Positions 13,236-25,000 of a stretch of 64,000 nt of DNA are shown here, in pieces. Source of the stretch: Combretum micranthum (Eukaryota; Streptophyta; Magnoliopsida; Myrtales; Combretaceae); NCBI GenBank assembly GCA_024138025.1, contig JAMXBD010000093.1, positions 124,001 to 188,000 on the forward strand, given 5' to 3'. The translations under genes and the position numbers were made by a program. The stretch's first letter is position 1; each line of letters opens with the position of its first letter. The notes below the pieces were generated by a model. It ran no database searches. It saw nothing but the letters and a program-made list of their open reading frames with translations, and was not told the DNA's origin.

Positions 13236-14396
13236 GTGGTTTCTTTTATTGGCTAAGTGGGTAGCTAATAGGGTTAACTGTATCGGTATATTCTTTACTT
13301 AGGCTCGGGAGGAAATAATATGTTTTAGTTCACAGGTATGGGACCGTTGAACTAATTGATGTTATAGACCGGGATAAGTAGAGTATAAAGGAGTGTGAAC
13401 CCTAGATGATGCTATTAATATTCTTTATCGGTTAGATATAGGAGATATAGAAATCCGGTCTATCTATATCAATCCCCTGAGCAGCTGCTGTTACTCAGGA
13501 CCCCCAGATTCCTATTGGCTTGTTCCTGAGTGTGATTGCTCCATTGTTGATTTGTTTATTTCAATGAAAAGATAATAACTTATGAATTGATGCATTGCAT
13601 TTAGTTAAGCTCGCGTGCCACTTTCGTATGTGGTTGTGTTACTGTGTACTGGGCTTTGGCTCATTCTTGTTGTTGTTATTCTTTTTACAGGTTGTTGATG
13701 AAGTTGATGATGATGAGTTATTATTGTTGTTGTTGATGTGATGATATTTGTCTCGGGCATCCGGTGAATTTGAAGATTTAGGAGATGAGTGAAATGTAAT
13801 AGGTCCGAGATATATTTGTATTTTGTTTCTTCTTTGTTTTGTTTTATAAAGACTGGATTTATTTATATTTTGTATTTTGATTTAAGGGCTTGTTAATACC
13901 CAATTGATTGTAAATGATTATCCACCCCCAAGAGTATATCATAAAGTGTTTTTATAAAGTTCGTTTCTTAGAAAACTGGTTTGCTCTGTAGGGAGTAAAA
14001 GTTTATAAGTTGTTTTATAAAATTTGATTTTCCGCTGCCGAATCCAGTTATTTAGAAATCTAACTAAACGATTTCATAAACTCTAAAATTGGTTTAGCAA
14101 TGTTCAACATAAACACGTTCTTTTAAGACAACCTTACATATAATTCGTAAGAGTTATACGTGGTTAGGGACTTGGTGTGCTTAATTTCAGAATTGAGCAT
14201 GTCGGGTCTTTACACCATTATATAGAAACTTTTACAAAAGTTATGTTGAGGTAAGAAAGAATTTATTTTTTTTTTTTTGACAACTACCTTCCACTTGTAT
14301 TGTCTAGTTAACTAAGATTTTGAAAATTATGAGAGTTAAACCTATTATTTATACCACTAAAGCAAAACCACCCCCTTTGATGTCTTTAGTGTAAAT

Positions 14397-14720
14397 GTTT
14401 TTAATATAATATTTTTAGCATATGGGCATAAAATATTTTTCATATACCTGAAATCATGAAAATTAAATAGAGTTTGAGTATAATTAAATAAGAGTTGAAT
14501 AGACATAGTCTTTTCCTTTTTTAATATATGGGCATAAAATATTTTTGGTATCCTTGAAATCATGAAATTGAATAGGGTTTGAATAGAATTAAACAAGAGT
14601 TGAATAAACATAGTATTTTTCGCGTAAAATATTTTTGACATCCTTAAAATCATGAAATTAAATAGGGCTTGAATAGACATAGTCTTTTCCTATAAGCGTA
14701 AAATATTTTTAGTATCTCTA
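14397..14720. repeat. Tandem minisatellite, four degenerate units
   Basis: Units start near 14424, 14530, 14621 and 14694, built around gcataaaatattttt, atcctt/acctgaaatcatgaaatt, aatagggtttgaatag and gaatagacatagtcttttcc. Periods are about 106, 92 and 73 bp. The 107-codon minus-strand open frame is a by-product of the repeat. Confidence 0.85.
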
Positions 14721-17700
14721 AGCTTGTATCTTTATATTTTGATCTAAAGCTCTAATACTATATTTATGTAAGACAATTACCCAACATGGAGAAGTTATCT
14801 GTGGAACATATAATTATAATTATAATTTGTAATTATTTTTTTTAATTTCTAAGACTAATTAAGGTTGTCCTCTTCCAACCCATCAAAACAATATATCTAT
14901 TTAATTTATATATATTAGGTTATTTTATTTATACACGCATTGCGGGTACATCGTCTGCTTGTATCTATAAAAAAAGACTCCCTATTTAATTTCTTTTGTT
15001 ATAAAGGAAAAACTTATTAATAGTTATAATTTGATAACTTCTATAATTTTTAAAATCCCAATTGATAAGACACATCACCTAGACTTTAAGTGAAAAAAAA
15101 AATGACAAATGGATTCTACCTTAGCTTGACATAAGATTTTTTTAAAGAAACACTAAATTTAACTTATAGATTAATTGCCTACGTGGGCTGGTCTAAGAGA
15201 ACCTGGAAACCACACATAGAGGGCATTAACCAGCAAATGGAGAAATGAGGGGCTTTCCCTTATAATGTAAAATCACTAAATTGAGAAAAAAAAAATTTAA
15301 GACATTAAATTACTCAAATTTAATAACATGGGCACTTGTATCACATCTATTGGATAAAGATATGAACTAAGAGTGAGAATCTAATTTAAAATAAATAGTT
15401 GATATGTGTGAATGAAATGCATAAGCAATAGAGCAGTTGAGGATGAGGAGACCTATAGCTAATTTTCTAGGATTAAGTTGGGTTTCTTTTTTTATTCCAT
15501 TATAAGGGTTGCATAGCTAAATGAATTTGGCGGCATTCAAAAATCAAAATATGCTAAGTGAATGGTGGTTTGATTCAAGATCGAACCAATTTAGTTTCAT
15601 TTAACTTAGCTGATCAAAGATTAATCATTTTGGAATCTCTCGTAAAATCAAACATTAATCGAATAAAAATATTAAATAATTACATTGTTTAGTTTTATTT
15701 GATTTGGTTCACTACAAGGAAATTAACCTTGAGCATAAAATAAGGAAAAGAAGTTATATTTCTTGATAGGGATCAAGACCACAGGATGTTCTATTGCTAA
15801 ACTGATGGTAGTAGCTGAGCAATACGCTAATAGCCACGGCCTGTGTCATTAGTTGTGTTAACATAGGTAGAGAGAGAACATGAAGACCAAAGCATTCCAT
15901 ACCTCGTCCCATAACCCGTATAAGAGGTTATACGTTATTCCATATCCTAGCCCATGGCCTATATGGGAGGATGTGCCAAGACAGGTTGCTTATTTGAGAA
16001 TTCCATGCCCCATGCTATAACCCACGTATTTGTTATGAGGATTTTTATTATTTTCCTTCTTTGTCTTACTATATTAGTTTATCGTTTGACTATTTTGCCT
16101 TTTGCCCTAATGTTAGAATATAAAAGGGAATTCTTACGTTTTGTTAAATGACACTTATTAATCCTTGATAATTCTTAATAACCTTGTAATTCTTGAATGA
16201 ACGTAAGAGTTTTTTTTCCTCAATTTTTGTTGTCTTTATCAATCGTGCATTATATGGATCGATCAATACAACTAGTTCAATCTTTTCTTAGTGCGTAATA
16301 TCCTAGGAAAGAATCATTCATATCCTTCATTTTATTACGTTTGATCATTAAAAATCCAATCAAGGTTGTCAAACTTGTGATTCTATATAGAATTATTAGA
16401 GGGTTTATAAAATCGGAAAGTAAAATTGAAATGTAAAAACGTTAGTTTCTACAACCTACACAAGATAGCTTTGTAAAACTATAGGTATGCTTATAGAAGT
16501 AATAAAAAATTTGAAATACATAATGGATATTAAATAACAAAGAAATTAAGTTCTTATTTTTCATAATAACTCTTAATCCATAATATAGAATATATAGAAA
16601 AGAGAGAGTAGTACTAAAATTTAATTCTTTTCTACTATTTTGTTTGAAAGAAGTTATGAATAGTAAGAGAATTAAGCTTTTCAACTTATTTAAAATTCCT
16701 AATTATATAAATGAAATAAATAAATTTGTAGTTATAACCCAACTTAAATACATTATACAAATACAGAATAAGAGATTTAGGGGGAGAGAGGAAAAGAGAC
16801 AAAGAGAGAGTGAAAATAAAATTGTAATGTGATAAGAAAAATTTATCTTCTTAATAGTTGACAAGCTTATAGAAACACAATTGAATTTTTAATATTTTAT
16901 CATATTTGACTCAAATAGATAAAATCTATAAATTCTGTTAAAAACATAAAATTCTATCGAGTTTACGTGTAGATTTAGTTGAAATTGTAAGATTCTACAA
17001 GAAGAAAAAACAACGATTATACCCACGAATCAACTCGAAAAAGGCTCTTAAAATTAACTTGAAGAATCATACAAGTAAAATTGTGATTTTGACAACTATG
17101 AATCTAATCTAATAATTCTATTTCATGTTCATTAGAGAAATTTGTAGCATAACTCTAGTACGGATTTTATCCTATATCATCCTACAAATAGAATCCGTGC
17201 CAATAATTTTTGCGATATAAATTTTGTTTTAGAGACAGAAAAACTCAGTTTTGTTGTAGTGATTTAGTTTTATATGTACTTTAGGAAATAGCAACGAGAA
17301 TGTTGTGAAATGACAAAATTTCAAGCACAATCTTCGCTGTACGATTGCATCATAAATGTTAAACCCTTAAACCAAAGATAGAGTTAAGTTTTCTATAACT
17401 TCAAATTGGATAAAAAAAAATTGTACGAATAAGCGTGTAGTTTTCCATGCACGCAACCTAATTTAGTTGACAAGCTACTTAAAATCGTATGATGCATTAT
17501 ATGAATTCTAGTTATAAGCTTTGCTCACTAGCTAATACTTAGTAAAATTAACTAAGATTTTTTCCCCTTTCTCTCCTTTCTACTCCACTTAGGTTGCTCT
17601 TCTCCATACATGCCCAAATTTTAATTTCATTTCCTTTCTTCATATAAAATTTCCACTCTCCCTACTATTTCTCTATATGTGCTTTCAAGAGGAAGAAGTA

Positions 17701-17870
17701 AAAGGAAGATAAGAGCCTAATTAAGTATGTAACACTATCTCAAGTAAGTAATTTTACTTTTTCTTTCTTGTAAGAATAAAACTAAGAGATTTGATCATTA
17801 AAATTATAATGTAAGTGTGAGAAAAGCATAAAAACATAGGTGTAACTTAGGCTATTTCACACTTAATGAA
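14721..17870. other. AT-rich intergenic DNA; possible LTR remnant at about 15720-16350
   Basis: 15720-16350 is less AT-rich, with a TATAAAAG word near 16121 and a downstream T-rich stretch, a layout seen in LTR promoters, but no termini or partner were found. The rest has no recognisable feature. Confidence 0.3.
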
Positions 17871-17874
17871 AACG

Positions 17875-18880
17875 CACTAGAAAATGCTTAAGAGGAGGGA
17901 GAGGGGTGAATTGAGTATTTGACCTAAATTTGCAATTAAATAAATTTTCAAAGAAATGATTGAATTAAACTTTGACAACAGCTAATATAGCAATAATAAG
18001 GTACAATAAGGAAAGTAAAAGAGATATGAAAGGAGAAATTTAACGTATAGCTTAGCTTGCTTTCTACTCTCCACGATCCCACAATCTCCTTTAATAGAGA
18101 CTTCACATACTTTATTTATATCAAACTCAAATGCTTAAATAGAGTAGTAAACAAGTTACAATACTTAGGAAATAAAGTATTTCCTTCTCTTTTTGTAGTG
18201 CTTTCTTATAAAGTAACAAAGTAAGAACAAAGCACTTAAATTGATTTTCTCTCTTTTACTCAGAATTTGCAAAGTAATAAACAAGAGAACAATAATAATA
18301 AGAGGATACTTGATTTGTTTGTTTACAAATAAAAGCTCTTTCCAAAGTTATCCGAATCTTCAAAGGAACATCTATTTATAGTCTTCAGAAGTGAAAGTGT
18401 TTGTTAGTGATAACGTTTAATAGACAACAACATTAAATGTGCGCAACGGTCAATTTAAAGGCCCAACGGCTTGTATTTTAAATTGTCACACCTTAAACTT
18501 GTTGTGCCTTAAGTTTGACCCTTGATCAAGTCTATGCTTATTTGGATTTGTTAAGACTTGGATTTGAATTGTTGCGCCCTAAGCTTGATACGCCTTAAAT
18601 TTGATCCTCAACCAAGATTGTGCTTCTTTGAACTCATTGAGCATGAGACTTGAGCTTGTCTGACCTTGAGGAATGAACTTGTTGAGCTCTTGATGAGACT
18701 CGTGACCAAAGCTGTGCCCAAGAATTTGTATATGCTAATTCTTGCACAATCTCTAGAGAACAACATATACACAAAATATGTATATATTATAGTACGATGT
18801 TCGACTAATTAAGTGTAGTTTAACATAATAATTAGTTAATTGTGCAATTAATTGTCTCATTAAAATTTACATTGAATATA
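17875..18880 (-). mobile_element. Antisense Copia LTR fragment
   Basis: Read on the minus strand, the 3' end has tactcaattcacccctctcc, the same style as the Copia left LTR at 44920-44940. The interior holds an imperfect duplication: a cacctt...gttgtgcc...ttgatcaag unit at about 18484-18525 is echoed at about 18570-18620. No primer site or internal coding DNA adjoins it, so it is a solo LTR or fragment. The 5' limit is approximate. Confidence 0.5.
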
Positions 18881-21320
18881 TAAGTTCAACACTTAGTATT
18901 TAAAATTGATAAATGAGAAGAAGTGGTGGAAACTTGTGTGATTTCCCCTTAAATTTTTGCCTAATTAAGGCAATTAAGAGCACGAAATGGAGATTTCTTT
19001 AATCAATTTCACTTTTCCCTAAATCCATTATTAGATAGAATTTTCAATCGATAGAGAAGTGATTCAATTGGTAATTCGAATGATTTAAACAATTGACGTA
19101 TGATTTAAGAGTAAAATTTATGCATTAGATGATTAATGGACCTATTAATGTAATTATCTTGATCGATTGTACAAAATTCAATGGAAAGCACATGTTTCCT
19201 TTCCCTTTTTTTGGGATGGTTAAGACATTCTTAGTAGTGTGGGGGTGATCTCATTTAGATAATTGTTGATGAAATAGTAAAAATCACTCACTAGGTGTTA
19301 AATTGGGAAATTGGATGATTAAGGAACTATACGATATGGTTTAATAACATATTACAAAAAACTAAAAAAGAATGATCACTTGATCCTTTGTGCATTGGCA
19401 TGACCAAACATCCCTTCCCTAGGGCTCTAGGAAGGAAACTTAATGAAAATATGAGAAGTTAGAAGTAGTAGAATTATTGATTTTGATGTTATAGTGTTTA
19501 TTTACCCTATTGGATAAGTTTTACATGAAGAGAAATGAAGAAGTTAAGTTTTGATTGAAATTTATAACGTGGAATGTTAAGGATTATTTGAAGAAGATAA
19601 CTGTTGTTAGTAAATAATAAAATTGTGATAAAAGAAGTTGACGCACTCTTAAAAGCCCTAAAATTGTTCTTTGAACCAAATCAGACCTTTACATTTTACC
19701 TTTACACATCTCGAATGATGAAAAACAACTTTGCTAATGAAAAATATGTTTGAAATCGTATAAGACCAACTATTTATTTGTCAAAAATGGAATTATAAAG
19801 ATCTAGATATCACAAATACAAGAAATCGTGCGTCATGCCAAAATAAAAAGAAAAAACAATGAAGGGTATATAAGTTGCCTTTAGTGAATTCCTTGCCATA
19901 TATACTCTTGCCCTTTCTTTTCACTGTAGAGATTTTGATAAGGGAGTCGAGTAACCCTAAGGATTATTTTGACTCTTGACTCTAAGAATGACAAAGTGAG
20001 TTTTCCAATAACTATCGCATTGTTTTGTGTTTGTCATTGTAGTGCGTTGCTTACATAAATATGAGCATGTAAATTGTGATGTATGATAGGGTCTGGGTTC
20101 CATTGCTTATGCTTGTTGTTGATTCATTAAGTGATAAAAGATGTAATAGAAAGTGATAGCAATGTTTGCTTGAGTAGCATGTAAAATATGCCATGATATG
20201 AATGTCTGTGAAATTGGTTGATCATAAAAATGGATTAATGATTATCTAGCCTCAACTTAATAAATAGATCTTGCACCACATGTGTTGGATTTTAGAGAAC
20301 AATCAGTGTCACCTTGACAACCAAATGGGTTATGAACATGGTGAAGTCTATGGGCCCTACTCTATCGAGGAGGAAATAAAACGTTTGAGGAAGACAACTT
20401 CCTTCACAGAATCGTTCTAAGGACCCTACTGGTGGGTGTTCACTTTCTCTATTGCATCTTTGACATATATAAACATATATATAATAAAATTGTATTTTCA
20501 TGTTAGGGACCTTGTAGTGTGGCTATGACTAGTGGGTTTGCATTGGTCGTGTGGACCATTGTAATTAATTTTCTAACTTAAGTCATTAAGGGTGTAAACT
20601 AATATCATATATAATCTAACTGGTCGACGGTCAATACGTTAGTTTATGTGATTGCTACATTACATATGCATGGTAACCATGCTCAAAATTGTTATATTGC
20701 ATATGCTTGATAGAGGAGAAATTCCACTCAACAGGACGTGATTGACTCCCCTTACAATATTTTATTTTTGCAAGAGTACTTGTGGGACACGTCTGGACAT
20801 GACATTCTCTACTTTAGCTCTTGGGCGCATGGGATGAGTGCCAATATGAGGAATGGAACGAAGGAGTTATTTATTATTTGTTTAAGCAGACCTAACACCT
20901 AATAGACTTATATTATTTATATTATAAGCAGTTTAATTCCCAATGACACATTTGCATTGTTCTAGTTGTGGCCTTACTTTAGCTTCTATTTATCTATTTT
21001 ATATTGTTGCATATCATTTATCTTTACAAAATCCCAATTTATTTCAATAAATTATTACTATCTATGTATTTGATAAATCTTAGCAAGAGTTTTTAACAAG
21101 TGAGCTTGATTTGTACATGATATTGGAATTCTTTGAACAATTAAGAAATCATTTCTAGGTTTTGATAAAGTGTATGATGGAGTTGTTACGAATAAGATAT
21201 CGAATGAATCATGATATGAAGTGGTGAAAGGGTCTAATCCTCTCGTCCCTTTAAATTAGTATAATTTATAAGAAAAGGATTTTTATATGTATATTTTAAA
21301 GAGTGTATTTTTAATGACAT
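18881..21320. other. Intergenic DNA upstream of PheRS, no gene recognised
   Basis: 20290-20900 has mixed composition recalling long-LTR sequence (phrases such as gtgtggaccattgtaatt), but no termini, partner or coding domain were found. Confidence 0.3.
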
Positions 21321-21440
21321 AAGCTACTGTTAAGTGGTTAGGAATTTGTTGTTTACAAATATGAGCTATTGGTTCAAATCTTATAAGCATTCTTTTACTT
21401 TTCAAAAATGTATTCATTGCTTGAATATTATTTTCATTTT
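21321..21440 (+). mobile_element. Possible tRNA-derived SINE fragment
   Basis: An A-box-like ctgttaagtggttagg (21327-21342) is followed about 30 nt later by a B-box-like tggttcaaatc (21370-21380), the internal RNA polymerase III promoter layout of tRNA-derived SINEs. The sequence does not fold as a full tRNA by eye, and no A tail or flanking duplication is evident. Confidence 0.35.
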
Positions 21441-21860
21441 CCCTTTTTTACATTTTTTAACAAAACGTACTTAGATTCAATTTTGGAAAAAAAAAATATT
21501 TTATTGGACAAGTTTTCCTAAATTATTATGTACTTATTAGATATCATGTTTAACAATTATATTGTTCATATCAAAAATATTATAATCTTATTGTATTAAA
21601 TATTAAATATATTTTATGAAATACATGTTTTGCAATTTTTTTACACTTAACAAATAAATTAACTATCAAATGGTATATCAAATCGTATTTTACTTATTTT
21701 CATTTTATTCATTATTTATTAAAATAGAGACATGTAAACATAAACTCACAAGAAAAGAATACGAAAAAATCATCCAACAGCTTGTAAGAGACTATTAAAA
21801 TTTTTATATTAATTTTTATGATCTTTTTTAATTGATGACATGTTAAAGGAAAAGCACGGC

Positions 21861-22012
21861 TTAAACGAAACCGGTTCACTAAGCTGAAATTGGTTCGGTT
21901 CACTTAACCGAAGCCGGCTGTGGAGGTCCAACGCTTTCAGTTTTTTAAGCAAATTTATAACTGCACATCCATCGATTCCAGATTCTCTTGTCCAACACGC
22001 ATTCCCTGAAAC
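21861..22012 (+). promoter_or_regulatory. 5' flank and probable 5' UTR of the PheRS beta gene
   Basis: About 150 bp before the start codon is clearly less AT-rich than the sequence further upstream. I see no convincing TATA box, which would fit a housekeeping promoter, but no transcription start can be placed. Two related words, ccggttcactaagc and cggttcacttaaccg, lie about 30 bp apart; the second is a perfect 5-bp-stem inverted repeat (CGGTT/AACCG). The start context is gaaacATGcc. Confidence 0.35.
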
Positions 22013-25000
22013 ATGCCTACTGTTAGCGTAGGAAGAGATCGCTTATTCTCCGCACTCGGAAAAACCTACAGTAAAACCTCGGATGCCTCTCTACGATTGA
22101 AATTCAACTCAATTTCATCTCCGATTTCATTTTCATGTTGTTCTGATTCCATCTTGTTGATTTTGCAGCGCAGGAGGAGTTCGAGGATCTGTGCTTCAGC
22201 TTCGGAATCGAGCTTGACGATGTGGTGAGCAATGCGGAATTAGGAATGAGGAATCTTGCAAAATTTTTGAAGTTTTAGGTTATGATTTTGTGAAAAGATT
22301 GGTTTTTAACGTAAATTTTTTTTTCGGTTGTTTATAAGACCACGGAGAAAGCGATTATTAGGAAAGAGAAGCATTTGGAAGAAGAAGAAGCTGATGAAGA
22401 TGAAGAAGTTATTTACAAAATTGAAGTTCCTGCTAATAGGTGATTTAATCACAAATTTCATTTTTTCTTGTAATTTGTGTTCATTCATTAATTTTTTAAT
22501 GAAGTTTTCTAGTTATTTTTCATTAGCGCATGCCTTGAATTAATGGCTGTGGACTTGATGTTAAGATGAAAGTTACACTCTGATTAGTAAGTGTTTGTGT
22601 TGTCCATGTCCATGTGTAAGATTGTTGCTTTATAACGATAGTTGAATCCTCTGCTTCTGAATCACTTACACGATTCATGAGTTCGTTAAATACAATATGC
22701 CCTATGTAGGCAGCTCAAAAAAGTGGTCTTGATGCTATTTGAACCTCAAAATCCAGGAAATTGCCATGTTAACCATGGCCTCATTATTTTATTTCACTGG
22801 TCAATATTATATTGAAACATTTTGTTTGTGAGCATTGAGCTATCAAGTTGTTACAACCCAAAAAAAAAAAGGAGAGACAAAGTTATTTACATGTAGTATA
22901 TTTAATTTCTGTGCAGATATGATTTACTCTGCCTTGAAGGGCTTGCTCAGGCCCTCCGTGTATTTAACAAGCAGGAAGATGTACCCAAATATACAATATC
23001 AAAGATAAGCAAGGAATCTATGCTCAAAATGCATGTTAAGCCTGAGGTTACTGTCTTGAAGAATGATGTGCCTTTCTTTAATATTTGATAAAACAATTTT
23101 GAATGTCTAACCTGGACAATCGTGGCCTTTCTCTTGCAGACGTTACAGATTCGTCCATTTGTCGTTTGTGCTATTCTTAGAGGTATAACCTTTGATGAAG
23201 CAAGCTTTAATAGTTTCATTGATCTTCAAGACAAGCTCCACCAAAATATTTGTCGGTAATGCACTTTGCCTTGCAAGAGCATCTCTTTCCCCATCTGCCT
23301 ATCTATTCATTTATTTATATCTATGACTATTTTTCCTTGGTGCAAAGCTACTGCTTGTACGATCAAAATTTCAATGGGAAGTATGCATGGGGTACCTATT
23401 TTTGGTTACTTGAATTACCCAAAAATTCTTACTTTACTATTTCTCTTGGGTGCTTTCTGATTTGTCTGTTTCTCAGTTGAATATGTCCCCGTTATTTTTT
23501 GCGTAACTATCATGTTAGATGGAAACTCTTTACTTGAGCACCACTTTAAACATGCCACCATTTACTTATTGATTCAGGCGAAGAACACTGGTTGCCATTG
23601 GAACTCATGACCTAGATACATTAGAGGGCCCCTTCTCATATGAGGTGTGCATCTATAATGCCTTTTCTTTGAAATATATTTCTGCACCCTTGTGGAGCTC
23701 CATCAAGGGTATCATTCCTTTGGATAACAGTTGTTGGTTGAATTAGAAAAGTTGCATATAGAAGATAATGGATAAATGTCCTTTTCTATGTACATTGAAA
23801 AATTTGTTGAAGAGATAGTGGATAATTTTACTTTGAAATATATCTTTGCACCCTTATAGAGATCCATCAAAGGTGTCATTCCTTTAGATCACGGTGCATT
23901 TGCAACTTCCTCTTTTGATCAATGAAGTTATTTATTCACAAAAAAGGGAAAAAAAGAAAAAAAAAAAAGGGTTGAAGTGCATACCCTAAAATTACTAATT
24001 GAAGCATGTAAGAGTTCATCCCTAACCCGAACTTCTTGTTTCAGGCTCTGCCGCCTTCCAGTATAAATTTTGTGCCCTTGAAGCAGGTAATATAGTTTTT
24101 GGTTATTATTTGCAATGTGTGAGCAACGGCATAGTAGATAGGTGCTTTAGATTGAAAGTTAAGAGTTTTCTGATTTTTGGTACCTTGAATTGCACTTTTG
24201 GCCCCATCTTTTTATTTTTCCTTCCCTGAGAGGGGGAAGAGAGAAGCTGTGGATGGAGGAAGGAGTGAGAAAACAGTAAATTTAATTGTGTTTTCACACG
24301 CTTATGCCTGCTCTGAGTAGTTAAGAATTATTACTGGACTTTGACAAGAGCAAAATAGAAATTTAATTTTTGACTTCCAAAAGGAAAGTGCACAGATTTA
24401 GTTCTAAACCTAAAATTACTATACTTAAAATTAGTTAGCAGCTTGAAATTCTTGTTTGATTTGAATCCACACGTGGCATGCTTGCTTACTTTTCATAATC
24501 TGATGTTGAATCAGGTTAAGAACTTCAGAGCTGATGAGTTGATGGAGTTCTACAAAGTGAGTTCTATGAAGCTTCTTGCTTGTTTAATTGCTTTTTCTGT
24601 AAAATGCCAAATTTTATTGAATCCTCTCTTTGTCCAGAAAGTTTGATTGCATTTGGTTTGTGCAATTGTTACCTCAAGTTAGAAATCATAGATCATGAGC
24701 TTTGTTTCCATATGATTTGGTATCTGATTGTCTCGTGACCATAATTTTGCTACATTTTTACAGTCAGACTTGAAATTGAAGAAGTTCTTGCACATTATTG
24801 AGAACTCGCCTGTCTACCCTGTTATCTATGATAGCAACAGGTATGGTTCCTGGTTTGCTGTAATAAAAATTTAATCCTAAGCTTTCTGCTGATATTGTTG
24901 ACAACATCCTTTCAAGAGATATACCAGAGCCAGCTCTAACACTAAATTTCTATCAACCTGAGTCTCTGTCATTTCAACTGCTACTTTACATTTTCTTACC

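Larger units (their letters stand above)
10766..14214 (+). mobile_element. Long LTR-like sequence B (candidate solo LTR, 3.45 kb)
   Basis: Begins TGAAATACCCC and ends GTCGGGTCTTTACA, the style of long plant Ty3/gypsy LTRs. Flanks ccaat (10761-10765) and ccatt (14215-14219) match at 4 of 5 bases. The 3' kilobase is closely related to C (59570-59960) and, inverted, to A (2613-3530). No gag or pol is present, so a solo LTR is the simplest reading; a non-coding large-LTR derivative is the alternative. A pyrimidine-rich stretch lies at 11225-11350. Confidence 0.6.

Noticed and set aside
14357..14680. 107-codon minus-strand open frame with internal protein repeats
   Set aside because: The repeats come from a DNA minisatellite whose period is not kept in multiples of three.
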